Assembly: GCF_041355105.1 (NCBI RefSeq)
Contig: NZ_JBFUPK010000002.1
Span: 1,308,037 to 1,372,036, forward strand
Source: Terriglobus sp. RCC_193
GTDB taxonomy: Bacteria; Acidobacteriota; Terriglobia; Terriglobales; Acidobacteriaceae
Direction: 5' to 3'
DNA: 64,000 bases
Position 1 is the first letter of the stretch. Each line of letters begins with the position of its first letter. Under the pieces are notes generated by a model that saw only the letters and a list, made by a program, of their open reading frames with translations, was not told the DNA's origin and did not search any database. Positions 35,304 through 43,465 of this stretch are shown here, in pieces. The position numbers and the translations under genes were made by a program.

Positions 35304-36773
35304 ATGCGCGCATGGAACGTTTTCCGTCTCTCCACTCTCTTGCTTCTCGCCGGATGTGCGACGAAGGCAGATGTTGCGCGGAACATCGCCAACGATCAGG
35401 CAGCATTGCCGCCAAACACGGTTGCGCTTTCGCAAATGATGCGCGAGCTTTCGGCCCAGCCAGGCTTCACGGATCAGCTCTTGAATTATCTGAACAAGGG
35501 CGGCAAGAACGGTGCGTATCTGACACCGAAACTCTTTGACACACTGCGACAGATGATTCTGGGTAAGGACTGGACCGGTCTGGATCGCTTTCCAGGATGG
35601 ACGATTCATCACGTCACGCAAACCGTGGATGTCGGAAGCCGCCTGATCAAAACGGACGACCAGCCCTATGACGTTGCCGCCGGCGTGAACATCGGTCCAT
35701 ACAACCTGCATCAATCGCAGACAGAGTCGCTCGATGCGCCGAGTGATCGCCCCGGATTTCAGGCAGACATTACGCCTTTGCTGGCGGGCGTAACGCATGG
35801 AGACGGCCCCGATCCGAAGATTGCGCCGATGCACAGTGAAAGCGCGCGTCTGGCCGAGGTGATGAACCGGCTCTCGCTGAATGGCTATCGCGATACGGCT
35901 CCGTTTACTGTCACGCTACAGCAGAACACCGCGCACACGCCGCAGGAACTGGTGCAGGCGCTCGTGGCCACGGGGCATACCGTGACCGTTGCCAATGCTC
36001 GTTACTTCGCAAACTTCGGCCACTTCCACTACAACGGCAAAGATGTCGAAATGCCATTCTTCCTCGACAGCCAGTTGCTGGTACCGCGCGATCACTGGTG
36101 GCAAAAGAAGCACCGCCTGCTGATCCCCGTAGCACACGCTGAGTACGAGTGGATCATCAACGGACCGAAGATCAATGCAAACGTCGCGTTCTATTTCGGC
36201 ATCGACGGTCGTGCGGAATTTCGTACGAATGACGAACAGAATCAACCGTGGGTAATGGGGCACCACGCGCATGAATATCACGATGCAGATGCAGTTGAAG
36301 TCACACGGCTGACAGGTAACATGCTGCGTGCCTACGCGTATCTCCACGCAGCCCATGCGCAGTTGCCGTTCGGTGGCTATTACACACTGGGCGTTTGCCA
36401 GGATGTAGTGAATGCGATTGAGTTCAAGATGACAGGAAAGACCACACTCTTTCCCAGCACGGCACAGACTGAGCTATTCCACGATCAGCCGGATGCAGAG
36501 ATTACGAAACTGATGGAGGCTGTACCGAAAGACACGGGCGGCACGCCACCCGATCCAGCGCGCATCTTCGGATCGCTCCCCACAACGGACTATGCCTCAC
36601 TCACCGTTCCCGGTCTGCGCGACGATGTGCAGCGGAGCTATGACGCGTGGCAGAACGGAACGCTCGATCGTCGTGTCGTGCTCACCGGCGAACAGATGAC
36701 AATCCTGGGCATTGTCGCTGCAACAGGATTGGTCTTGTGGGTACTGCGCAGAAGGCGCAGCGCCAATCGCTAA
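35304..36773 (+). CDS. Putative lipoprotein with C-terminal membrane anchor, family not recognised
   Basis: A 489-residue envelope protein. ATG 35304 is preferred over an in-frame GTG at 35286 because it puts the lipobox LLAG-Cys18 at the right distance. The mature part has no motif I recognise. It is rich in His and aromatic residues (FANFGHFHYNG, HHAHEYHDADAVEV, PVAHAEYEWIINGP). A hydrophobic helix (MTILGIVAATGLVLWVL) followed by RRRRSANR ends the protein, so it could be tethered at both ends. It is followed 52 bp downstream by the histone-like gene on the same strand. Function unknown. Confidence 0.75.
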   Translation: MRAWNVFRLSTLLLLAGCATKADVARNIANDQAALPPNTVALSQMMRELSAQPGFTDQLLNYLNKGGKNGAYLTPKLFDTLRQMILGKDWTGLDRFPGWTIHHVTQTVDVGSRLIKTDDQPYDVAAGVNIGPYNLHQSQTESLDAPSDRPGFQADITPLLAGVTHGDGPDPKIAPMHSESARLAEVMNRLSLNGYRDTAPFTVTLQQNTAHTPQELVQALVATGHTVTVANARYFANFGHFHYNGKDVEMPFFLDSQLLVPRDHWWQKKHRLLIPVAHAEYEWIINGPKINANVAFYFGIDGRAEFRTNDEQNQPWVMGHHAHEYHDADAVEVTRLTGNMLRAYAYLHAAHAQLPFGGYYTLGVCQDVVNAIEFKMTGKTTLFPSTAQTELFHDQPDAEITKLMEAVPKDTGGTPPDPARIFGSLPTTDYASLTVPGLRDDVQRSYDAWQNGTLDRRVVLTGEQMTILGIVAATGLVLWVLRRRRSANR

Positions 36774-36825
36774 CGCAGCAGAGTCACCGCACGAAATGTA
36801 CTACCGCAGTCAGGGAGAAGTGATT

Positions 36826-37200
36826 ATGGCAACGAAAAAGGCAAGCAAGAAATCTGCAACGAAGAAATCCCCCGCAAAGAAGACCACGGCAAAGAAGTCG
36901 TCCGTGAAGAAGTCCGCAACGAAAAAAGCTCCGGCAAAGAAGACAGCAAGCAAGAAAACGTCTGCAAAGAAGACTGCCGCGAAGAAGTCTACGGCAAAGA
37001 AAGCCGCGAAGAAGAGCAGCACACGCAAGTATTCGCCCGCTGCCGGCAAGAAGGTGCATAGGGAAATGCGCGAAATGAAAAAGGGCACGCTGAAGAGCGG
37101 TCGCAGCGGTAAGAAAGTGACCAGCCGCAAGCAGGCCATTGCCATTGGCCTCAGCGAAGCGCGCAAGGCAGGCAAGAAGGTCCCGGCAAAGAAGAAGTAA
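36826..37200 (+). CDS. Histone-H1-like lysine-rich protein with DUF6496 domain
   Basis: A 124-residue, very basic protein. Start ATG 36826 has AGGGAGAAG just upstream. Residues 1-64 are about a dozen degenerate pentapeptides of the xxKKx type (ATKKS, PAKKT, SAKKT), as in bacterial H1-like DNA-binding tails. Residues 66-120 form the conserved DUF6496 segment (KVHREMREMKKGTLKSG, then KQAIAIGLSEARKAGKK). It is probably nucleoid-associated, judged by composition only. It ends at a clear terminator at 37218. Confidence 0.85.
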   Translation: MATKKASKKSATKKSPAKKTTAKKSSVKKSATKKAPAKKTASKKTSAKKTAAKKSTAKKAAKKSSTRKYSPAAGKKVHREMREMKKGTLKSGRSGKKVTSRKQAIAIGLSEARKAGKKVPAKKK

Positions 37201-37217
37201 CGTCTGCTTCAAATTAA

Positions 37218-37247
37218 GAAGGCCGCAGATATTTACCTGCGGCCTTC
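37218..37247 (+). terminator. Intrinsic terminator after the H1-like gene
   Basis: A perfect 11-bp GC-rich stem, GAAGGCCGCAG (37218-37228) with CTGCGGCCTTC (37237-37247), has an 8-base loop and is followed by TGTTCTTT. It starts 17 bases after the stop codon. Confidence 0.9.
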
Positions 37248-37259
37248 TGTTCTTTACCT

Positions 37260-37401
37260 GTCATTCTGAGGAGCATTGCGATGAAGAATCCCGACGATGC
37301 TTCCTTCTGGAAACGAAGCGCCAGGTTTCCCTGCAAGAAACCTTCAATGGTCTTGCAGGGCGAAGCTGTGTTCGGGATTCTTCGCTTCGCTCAGAAATGA
37401 C
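37260..37401. repeat. A-type MITE-like inverted-repeat unit
   Basis: A 142-bp sister of the unit at 35070. It opens with GTCATTCTGAGGAGCAT and GAAGAATCCCGAC and closes with GGGATTCTTCGC...CTCAGAAATGAC (one extra A). The interior differs from the 35070 copy but again holds a hairpin, CCCTGCAAG (37329-37337) with CTTGCAGGG (37352-37360). It lies between convergent genes. Confidence 0.85.
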
Positions 37402-37415
37402 AGCCTTCGTGGCGA

Positions 37416-37736
37416 TTACTTTGTTGTGCTGCTGCTCGTGGAAGGCGCAGGCGATGGAGCAGAAGCAGGCGCATTGCTGCTCGACGAAGAAGAGTCCGAC
37501 GCGGTGGTGGTGGTTGCCGCCGCCCCCGTGTCTCCACTGGATTTCTTCGCACCCTTCGACGACGAGTAAAGGTCGGCATACCACCCGCCGCCCTTGAACT
37601 GCACCGCCGGTGCAGAGATCAGTTTTTCCAGCTTGCCGCTGCAGTGCGGGCATTCGGTCAATTCCGGATCAGAGAACTTCTGCCGCTTTTCGAACGTGCG
37701 GCTGCAGTTCTGACATTGGTATTCGTACAGTGGCAT
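37416..37736 (-). CDS. FmdB-type zinc ribbon protein
   Basis: A 106-residue protein. Residues 1-45 are the FmdB/CxxC_CXXC_SSSS zinc ribbon MPLYEYQCQNC...CPHC (Cys8, Cys11, Cys29, Cys32), a putative regulatory or metal-binding module. Residues 60-106 are a low-complexity Ser/Thr/Ala/Pro tail, probably disordered. The gene starts 24 bp after serA ends on the same strand, so it is likely co-transcribed, although no functional link to serine synthesis is known. Confidence 0.88.
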   Translation of the reverse strand: MPLYEYQCQNCSRTFEKRQKFSDPELTECPHCSGKLEKLISAPAVQFKGGGWYADLYSSSKGAKKSSGDTGAAATTTTASDSSSSSSNAPASAPSPAPSTSSSTTK

Positions 37737-37760
37737 CGGTGACTCCTTTCCTGAAATGCC

Positions 37761-39353
37761 TTACGAGAGTTCTACGGTGCGAACGCTGGCAATCGCGTCC
37801 ACCTTGCGCAGCGCAGTGATGAGTTCCGAAACCTTCTCCGGCGACGCTTCAATCTGCACCACGGCCATGGCCTGTCCCTGCGGCACACGCTGCGAACGAA
37901 CGCTGCGGCCCAGGGCGAAGTTGGCAATGTTCACGCCGTGTTCGCCAATCACGGTGCCAATGCGGCCAATGACGCCCGGCACATCATGATTGCGGAAGAC
38001 CAGCAGCGTGCCGGTCAGCGGCGCTTCAATGTCAATGCCATCCAGCGACAACAGGCGCGGAGCATTGCCGTGCAGCACAGTGGCGGAGGCTGATGCATCG
38101 CCCTCGGCCGAGTGCAGCGTCAGCTTCAGCACCGAACCCGCACCACCGCTGGCGAATTCCTTCTTGTCTTCCTGTACGCGGATGCCGCGTTCGTTGGCAA
38201 TCGCGGTCGCGTTGATGTTGTTCACGTCCGAATCATTCAGCACGCCGCTGATGACGGCATTGCGAATCAGGTCGGTCTTGCCGCTGGCAATGCGGCCAGC
38301 ATAGGCAATGTCCATGTTCTCCAGGTTGCCGGGCGTAGCAAGTCCCAGGAAGGTGCCCAGTCGATGCGCCAGATCAATGTACGGCGCCACTTCAACGTAT
38401 TCTTCACGCGACAGCGACGGCACGTTGACCGCGTTCTGCACCACGCCATCCTTCAGATACGCGCTCACCTGCTCAGCCAACTGGATGCCGATGGCTTCCT
38501 GTGCCTCGTCCGTCGATCCGCCCAGATGCGGCGTCAGGATGATGTTGTTGATGCCGAAGTAGGGCGATTCCTTCAGCGGCTCCTGCCGGAAAACATCCAG
38601 TGCAGCGCCGCCCACGGTGCCGTCCTGCAGACCCTCTGCCAGCGCGTCATCCACAATCAGTTCACCGCGTGCGCAGTTCACAATGCGGATGCCCTTCTTC
38701 ATGATGGCGATGGAGTGCTTGTTGATCAGGCCTTCCGTCTGCGGCGTCAGACCCACGTGCAGTGTCAGGTAGTCGCTGCCCTTGAAGATGGTGTCAATGT
38801 CGACCAGCGTCACACCGTTTTCGCGTGCAATCACCGGCGCAACAAATGGGTCATACCCGATCAGGTCCATACCGAAAGCGCGTGCACGGCGAGCCACTTC
38901 CAGGCCAATGCGGCCCAGACCCACAATGCCCAGCGTCTTGCCGCGCAGTTCGGTGCCCTGCAGCGACTTCTTTTCCCACTTGCCGTTGTGCAGTGCGGCG
39001 TTTGCCTTGGGGATCTGGCGCGCCATGGTGATCATCAGGCCCAGCGTCAGCTCAGCCACGGCCACGGCATTCGCGCCGGGCGTGTTCATCACCACAATGC
39101 CCCGCTTGGTGGCAGCGTCCGCATCGATGTTGTCCACGCCCACACCAGCGCGGCCAATCACACGCAATTTCGGCGCATGCTCCAGCAGTTCCGCCGTCAC
39201 CTGCACGGCAGAGCGGACAACCAGCGCATCCGCATCGGCCAATTCAGCTTCCAGGTTGGTGATCTTGTCTGCGGTGACAACCTTCCAGCTTGGTTCCTCC
39301 TGGAAGACGGCTAGGGTGGCGGGCGAAACCTTCTCGGCAAGTACGATCTTCAT
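37761..39353 (-). CDS. serA: D-3-phosphoglycerate dehydrogenase, long ACT-containing form
   Basis: First step of serine synthesis: oxidises 3-phosphoglycerate with NAD+. ATG 39353 (530 residues) begins the standard MKIVLAEKVSP and has AAGGA upstream; the frame open to 39476 is not needed. The substrate domain (1-95 and 285-315) surrounds the Rossmann domain with GIVGLGRIGLEVARR. The catalytic Arg-Glu-His set includes the His of LTPHLGGS. It has the long form's allosteric substrate-binding domain (about 325-450) and a C-terminal ACT domain (about 455-530), as in Mycobacterium SerA, which suggests feedback by serine. Confidence 0.96.
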   Translation of the reverse strand: MKIVLAEKVSPATLAVFQEEPSWKVVTADKITNLEAELADADALVVRSAVQVTAELLEHAPKLRVIGRAGVGVDNIDADAATKRGIVVMNTPGANAVAVAELTLGLMITMARQIPKANAALHNGKWEKKSLQGTELRGKTLGIVGLGRIGLEVARRARAFGMDLIGYDPFVAPVIARENGVTLVDIDTIFKGSDYLTLHVGLTPQTEGLINKHSIAIMKKGIRIVNCARGELIVDDALAEGLQDGTVGGAALDVFRQEPLKESPYFGINNIILTPHLGGSTDEAQEAIGIQLAEQVSAYLKDGVVQNAVNVPSLSREEYVEVAPYIDLAHRLGTFLGLATPGNLENMDIAYAGRIASGKTDLIRNAVISGVLNDSDVNNINATAIANERGIRVQEDKKEFASGGAGSVLKLTLHSAEGDASASATVLHGNAPRLLSLDGIDIEAPLTGTLLVFRNHDVPGVIGRIGTVIGEHGVNIANFALGRSVRSQRVPQGQAMAVVQIEASPEKVSELITALRKVDAIASVRTVELS

Positions 39354-39482
39354 CGCTGCAATATTTTCCTTCTTGGATGGACGGAACGACGCATGGACAC
39401 GGTGAAAATAGCCGGTCCGGAATGGAACAGGTTCCCCTTCATTGTAGCCAACCGTTCCGTCCTGTCCGAAGGACACGCATAT

Positions 39483-40118
39483 TTAGTGCAATGCAGCGGT
39501 TGCTGGCACACCGCTGCCTGTCAGCGCCTCCCGCAAAAACTGCTCAAAAAATCCAATCGCCCGATACAGCCGGGATTTCACCGTCGGCATGTGAATACCG
39601 GTCTTTTCGGCAATCTCGCGCATCGTCAGGTCCTCGTAAAAATGCATCTGCAGCACCTCCCGATGAATGGGTTGCAGGCGGTCCATCGTGGCATGCAGCA
39701 GGCAGGCCTGTTCGGCCAGCCGGAAGGCCTCCAGCGGCGACAGATCGGCCGCGGGCGGGTCAAATGCGGCGGAACCTTCATCGTCCGGATGCATCATCTC
39801 GTCCAGGGAAACCGTGCTGCGGCGCCGGAAATGGTCCAGCGCGCGGTTGCGGGCCACGGTAAACAGCCAGGCGTCAAAGTCGCCACGGTCGTCATACAGG
39901 TGACCACGCTCCAGCACGCGAATCCACGTTTCCTGGAACAGGTCTTCGGCCAGATCGGTGCGGCCGGTCAGGCTGCACAGGTAGCGCAACAGGCGGTGTT
40001 TGTAGCGGTCAATCAATTCGTGCAGCAGCTCCGGATCCTGGAGGCGGAGACCTGTGGCAATGCGGCGGCGTTCGGTAAGGATTTCGGCGGGGGAAAGGGT
40101 TGTTTCCGTTTGGGCCAT
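39483..40118 (-). CDS. ECF-type RNA polymerase sigma factor
   Basis: A 211-residue sigma-70 family factor. Region 2 is at about residues 33-100 (DLFQETWIRVLER, then FDAWLFTVARNRALDHFRRR). Region 4 is at about 145-200 (HREVLQMHFYEDLTMREIAEKTG and TVKSRLYRAI). No anti-sigma gene is adjacent; downstream is serA (129 bp) and upstream is a divergent MarR gene. The intergenic region carries a 10-bp perfect dyad at 40135-40169, so MarR control of this sigma gene is possible (inference). Confidence 0.9.
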   Translation of the reverse strand: MAQTETTLSPAEILTERRRIATGLRLQDPELLHELIDRYKHRLLRYLCSLTGRTDLAEDLFQETWIRVLERGHLYDDRGDFDAWLFTVARNRALDHFRRRSTVSLDEMMHPDDEGSAAFDPPAADLSPLEAFRLAEQACLLHATMDRLQPIHREVLQMHFYEDLTMREIAEKTGIHMPTVKSRLYRAIGFFEQFLREALTGSGVPATAALH

Positions 40119-40134
40119 GGCGAAGCAACTCCGG

Positions 40135-40169
40135 TACTTCGATTTTTCAATAGTACGACAATCGAAGTA
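40135..40169. promoter_or_regulatory. Long inverted repeat between ECF sigma and MarR genes
   Basis: TACTTCGATT (40135-40144) and AATCGAAGTA (40160-40169) form perfect 10-bp arms 15 bases apart. They are 17 bases upstream of the sigma factor start and 77 upstream of the MarR start. This is the best operator candidate for the MarR protein encoded at 40246, controlling itself and possibly the sigma gene. Confidence 0.6.
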
Positions 40170-40245
40170 TCCCGGTTCCGTATTATTTTGGAAAATTTTG
40201 TGTCATTACGGCATCGAACCTTTTCAAGCGGGGAGAAGTGCGCTT

Positions 40246-40731
40246 ATGCTGAGCCAAGAGATGTCGCGCACGCCGAAAACACCGCCCGTTGAAGACAAGA
40301 CTCCCATGGAGTTCCTGATCGCCCTGTATGGCATGTTCCGGCAGATGTCGATGGCCCCGGGTTCGCGTTCACTGCAGAAGATCAGGACCACGCCGCAGGA
40401 AGGCCGCGCATTGGGCTGGCTCAACCAGCGTGGCCCCGCGCTCATGTCAGAACTGGCAGACTTCATGGATATCCCGCTCAGCACTGCCACCAGCCTGGTA
40501 AATCGCCTTGTGGAAAAGAAACAGGTCATGCGCCAGCGCTCTGAGGAAGACCGCCGCATCGTGCGCGTCCATCTCACACCTGCGGGGCAGCGCCTCAGCC
40601 AGCGCATGTTGGACGTTCATCTGGAAGCCAGCAAATTATTGATGCAAAAGCTTGGCCGGGACGAGCAGCAGACCCTCATCGCGCTGCTGCGAAAGGCTGG
40701 CTATAACCCGCCTGCCAAGGACGTTTGTTAG
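40246..40731 (+). CDS. MarR family transcriptional regulator
   Basis: A 161-residue winged-helix regulator. ATG 40246 has GGGGAGAAG seven bases upstream; the longer open frame upstream overlaps the sigma gene. The wing region shows SELADFMDIPLSTATSLVNRL, then VEKKQVMRQRSEEDRRIVRVHLT, with the DxRxxxxxLT signature of MarR. It is followed 25 bp later by an SDR gene in the same direction, so the two form an operon. The ligand is unknown. Confidence 0.9.
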   Translation: MLSQEMSRTPKTPPVEDKTPMEFLIALYGMFRQMSMAPGSRSLQKIRTTPQEGRALGWLNQRGPALMSELADFMDIPLSTATSLVNRLVEKKQVMRQRSEEDRRIVRVHLTPAGQRLSQRMLDVHLEASKLLMQKLGRDEQQTLIALLRKAGYNPPAKDVC

Positions 40732-40756
40732 TCTCCTCTTTGAGGAACGACAAACG

Positions 40757-41557
40757 ATGGCCGAGACGACAATCGCATTGGAAACACCCCTGCCGCCGCG
40801 TGATCTTTCGCATAACCCCAAGCGTTACCTGGTTTTAGGTGCCACCAGCGGCATCGCGGAAGCCACCTGCCGCATCTGGGCCTCAGAGGGAGCCAACATC
40901 TTCCTTGTAGGCCGTTCTGAAGAAAAACTACGCGCCATGGCGGGCGATCTCCGTGTTCGTGGAGCGGCGTTCGTCGATATCGCTGCCGCCGATCTGGATC
41001 GTCTCGAAGACCATCCCGGCCTGCTGGCCCATGCCATCACCCAACTCGGTGGTCTGGACGTGGCGTATCTTGCCTTCGGCATTCTGGGCGAACAACCCAA
41101 AGCCGAGACGGATGTGGCCCACGCCGAACAGATTCTGCACACCAATCTCACAGCCCCGGTCAGCATGCTCACATGGCTGGCTAACTTCTGCCTGAAGCAG
41201 GGGCGCGGCACGCTGGCGGTTCTGTCATCGGTCGCAGGTGACCGTGGACGCAAGAGCAATTATGTCTACGGCGCGTCTAAAGCCGGTCTGACAGCTTTCG
41301 TCGACGGCCTGCGCAACCGCATCGACCGCGAGGGGGTGGCGGTCCTCACCATCAAGCCCGGCCCGGTAAAGACAGCCATGACGGCGAGCATGCCCGGCAG
41401 CGAGAAGTTCGCCGATGTAAACGCCGTGGCAAAGGACATTGCCAATGCAATTGCCAAGGGTGAAGGCGGCGTCATGTACGTCCCCGCCAAGTGGCGCCCC
41501 ATCATGGCCGTCGTCCGTGCCATCCCGGACTCCGTCTTCAAGAAGCTGAACCTCTGA
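40757..41557 (+). CDS. SDR family oxidoreductase, DprE2-like
   Basis: A 266-residue classical short-chain dehydrogenase/reductase. The dinucleotide-binding motif is GATSGIA at residues 28-34, and the catalytic Tyr171-xxx-Lys175 is in YVYGASKAG, preceded by the active Ser of VLSSVAG. The context RGRKSNYVYGASKAG and the TIKPGPVKTAMT segment resemble decaprenyl-phospho-ribose epimerase subunit DprE2, but the DprE1 partner is not adjacent, so the substrate remains open. It is the second gene of the MarR-SDR operon and ends at a palindromic terminator. Confidence 0.85.
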   Translation: MAETTIALETPLPPRDLSHNPKRYLVLGATSGIAEATCRIWASEGANIFLVGRSEEKLRAMAGDLRVRGAAFVDIAAADLDRLEDHPGLLAHAITQLGGLDVAYLAFGILGEQPKAETDVAHAEQILHTNLTAPVSMLTWLANFCLKQGRGTLAVLSSVAGDRGRKSNYVYGASKAGLTAFVDGLRNRIDREGVAVLTIKPGPVKTAMTASMPGSEKFADVNAVAKDIANAIAKGEGGVMYVPAKWRPIMAVVRAIPDSVFKKLNL

Positions 41558-41584
41558 TCCGCAGCAAAGTCATCACGAAACAGA

Positions 41585-41615
41585 AAAAGGGATGCGACCG
41601 GATCGCATCCCTTTT
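41585..41615. terminator. Bidirectional intrinsic terminator between SDR gene and ilvA
   Basis: A perfect 13-bp stem, AAAAGGGATGCGA (41585-41597) and TCGCATCCCTTTT (41603-41615), with loop CCGGA, between convergent genes. The core GGGATGCGA/TCGCATCCC is identical to that of the terminator at 26099, about 15.5 kb away. Confidence 0.9.
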
Positions 41616-41659
41616 CGTTTGTCATCACGCCGAAGGCGTCGAGAACGGTACGAAGTACC

Positions 41660-42892
41660 CTACAGCACCCGCGAGTGGCGATAGCCACCCTCGGTCAACG
41701 CATTCAGCAACTCTTCCACCTGGTCACGTCCGCGCGTTTCCATGGTGATGTCAATGGTCGTATCGCCCAGGTTCACGCCGTAATAGGCGCGGTTATAGAG
41801 CGTATCGACGATATTCACGCCATGTTTCGCAATCAGCGTGGTCAGGTCCTGCAGAGCACCCGCACGATCCAGCAAGTGAATACGCAGCCGGATCAAACGT
41901 CCATCCTGTACCAGACCGCGTTCAATAATGCGGCTCAGCAGGGTGACGTCGATATTGCCGCCGCCCACCAGAACGGCAGTTTTCGCATTCTTCAGCGACG
42001 TTCGTTTCTGCAGCAGCGCAGCCAGCGCAGCAGCACCGGCACCCTCGGCCAGTGTCTTTTCGCGTTCCAGCAGGACGAGGATCGCAGCAGCAATCTCGTC
42101 TTCATCCACCGTGACAATCTCATCCACATACCGCTGCACCAGCGGCAGGGTAATGTCGCCGCTACGGCGCACGGCAATGCCGTCGCCAATGGTGGTCGCA
42201 GCATCAATTGTGACGGGATGGCCCGCTTCCACAGCGGCCTTCATGCTGGGCAGCCGCGACGTCTGCACACCCACCACGCGAATGTTCGGGTTGCGCGACT
42301 TCACCGCGCAGGCAATGCCGCCAATCAGGCCGCCACCGCCAATGGGGACGATCACAGCTTCCAGCCCATCCACCTGCTCCAGCAGCTCCAGGCCAATCGT
42401 GCCTTGACCGGCGATGACTTCTGGATCATCGAAGGGATGAATGAAGGTAAGCCCCTCGGCATCGCATAGCCTGCGAGCTTCGGCGTAGGCGGCATCATAG
42501 TTCGGCCCGTGCAGAATCACGTTCGCGCCAAACCGCCGTGTGGCGTTCACCTTCACCATCGGCGTTGGTTCGGGCATCACGATGGTGGAACGAATACCCC
42601 GACGCGTCGCGTGATACGCCACACCCTGCGCATGGTTTCCGGCTGATGCGGCAATCACGCCGCGCTGCGATTGTTCCGGCGTCAGCAGCGAGATGCGGTT
42701 CAGCGCACCCCGCTCTTTGAACGCGCCGGTCATCTGCAGATTTTCCAGTTTCAGGTGAACCTGTTGTCCGGTCAGTTCCGTCAGTGTGTGTGAAAAGGCG
42801 CAGGGCGTGTAATACACGGCGTCGCGTACGCGTTCCCGTGCGGCCTCTACGTCGGCAAGTGTGATGGCGAGATCAGTCTCTGTGGCTGGCAT
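41660..42892 (-). CDS. ilvA: Threonine ammonia-lyase with C-terminal ACT domain
   Basis: A PLP enzyme that deaminates threonine to 2-oxobutanoate, the entry to isoleucine synthesis. It is 410 residues. The PLP-binding lysine is Lys59 in GAFKERGALN. AASAGNHAQGVAYHA and the phosphate loop PIGGGGLIGG are present. The C terminus (about 335-410) is a single ACT-like domain (LRIHLLDRAGALQDL). This short form resembles the TdcB-plus-ACT type, so allosteric behaviour may differ from the long E. coli IlvA. The gene stands alone. Confidence 0.92.
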   Translation of the reverse strand: MPATETDLAITLADVEAARERVRDAVYYTPCAFSHTLTELTGQQVHLKLENLQMTGAFKERGALNRISLLTPEQSQRGVIAASAGNHAQGVAYHATRRGIRSTIVMPEPTPMVKVNATRRFGANVILHGPNYDAAYAEARRLCDAEGLTFIHPFDDPEVIAGQGTIGLELLEQVDGLEAVIVPIGGGGLIGGIACAVKSRNPNIRVVGVQTSRLPSMKAAVEAGHPVTIDAATTIGDGIAVRRSGDITLPLVQRYVDEIVTVDEDEIAAAILVLLEREKTLAEGAGAAALAALLQKRTSLKNAKTAVLVGGGNIDVTLLSRIIERGLVQDGRLIRLRIHLLDRAGALQDLTTLIAKHGVNIVDTLYNRAYYGVNLGDTTIDITMETRGRDQVEELLNALTEGGYRHSRVL

Positions 42893-42926
42893 GGCTCTGC
42901 CATTCAGACTACCGGAAAGCGCTGAT

Positions 42927-43424
42927 TCAGGCGGATTTTCGCTTGGCGGACTGGCGTTGGTGCAGGTCGTCCAGCCGCGGTTGCAGGCGATCCACGGCAG
43001 CGCTCAATACGGCATTTAACTCCTGCATCTGCTCCAGCTTTGTTTCCGCCCACATATCGTGGCTGAGCACTGCCCAAAGCTCAATGGCGCGTTCGTACGC
43101 CTTTTTCCCTTTGGGCGTGAGGACGGTAGTGAGGATGCGGCGATTCCTGGGAGAAGGCGAGCGCTTGATCCAGCCTTCGCGCTCTGCGCGCACCACAAGA
43201 CTCTGCATACTTTGCGGGGTGATGTAGCAGGTGCGGGCCAGCTCTGCGGAGGAAATATCCGATTCTTCATGCACAGCGTTTAACATGCGGAGTTGCGCCA
43301 GGGTCATGCCGTCTGACTCCAACTCGGCTTCCAGCAGCAGGCGCATGTTCGTCATCAGCCGCTTCATGGTCAGCGAAATGGCTTTTGCGGCATCGTCGCG
43401 ATTTTCCTGTTTCGATTTCCGCAT
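42927..43424 (-). CDS. MarR family transcriptional repressor of the adjacent efflux gene
   Basis: A 165-residue winged-helix protein with SSAELARTCYITPQSMQSLVVRAE as the helix-turn-helix region and RNRRILTTVLTPKGKKAYERA as the wing. It is unusually rich in Lys at both ends (MRKSKQENRDDAAK; QSAKRKSA). It is divergent from a DHA2 drug exporter with only 39 bp between the start codons. Two 18-bp dyads (43427 and 43448) occupy that gap, the classical layout of a MarR-controlled efflux pump. The inducer is unknown. Confidence 0.92.
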   Translation of the reverse strand: MRKSKQENRDDAAKAISLTMKRLMTNMRLLLEAELESDGMTLAQLRMLNAVHEESDISSAELARTCYITPQSMQSLVVRAEREGWIKRSPSPRNRRILTTVLTPKGKKAYERAIELWAVLSHDMWAETKLEQMQELNAVLSAAVDRLQPRLDDLHQRQSAKRKSA

Positions 43425-43426
43425 CC

Positions 43427-43465
43427 GTATCAGTCCCCTGATACTCTATATCAGTATTCTGATAT
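43427..43465. promoter_or_regulatory. Double MarR operator between the divergent MarR and MFS genes
   Basis: GTATCAG-tccc-CTGATAC (43427-43444) and ATATCAG-tatt-CTGATAT (43448-43465) are both perfect 7-bp-arm dyads with 4-base spacers. Their starts are 21 bp apart, two helical turns. The first ends three bases from the MarR start codon and the second overlaps the MFS start codon, so a bound repressor would block both genes. Confidence 0.85.

Noticed and set aside
38112-39314. A 400-codon frame opposite serA
   Set aside because: Antisense shadow of a complete SerA with all domains; no recognisable motif.
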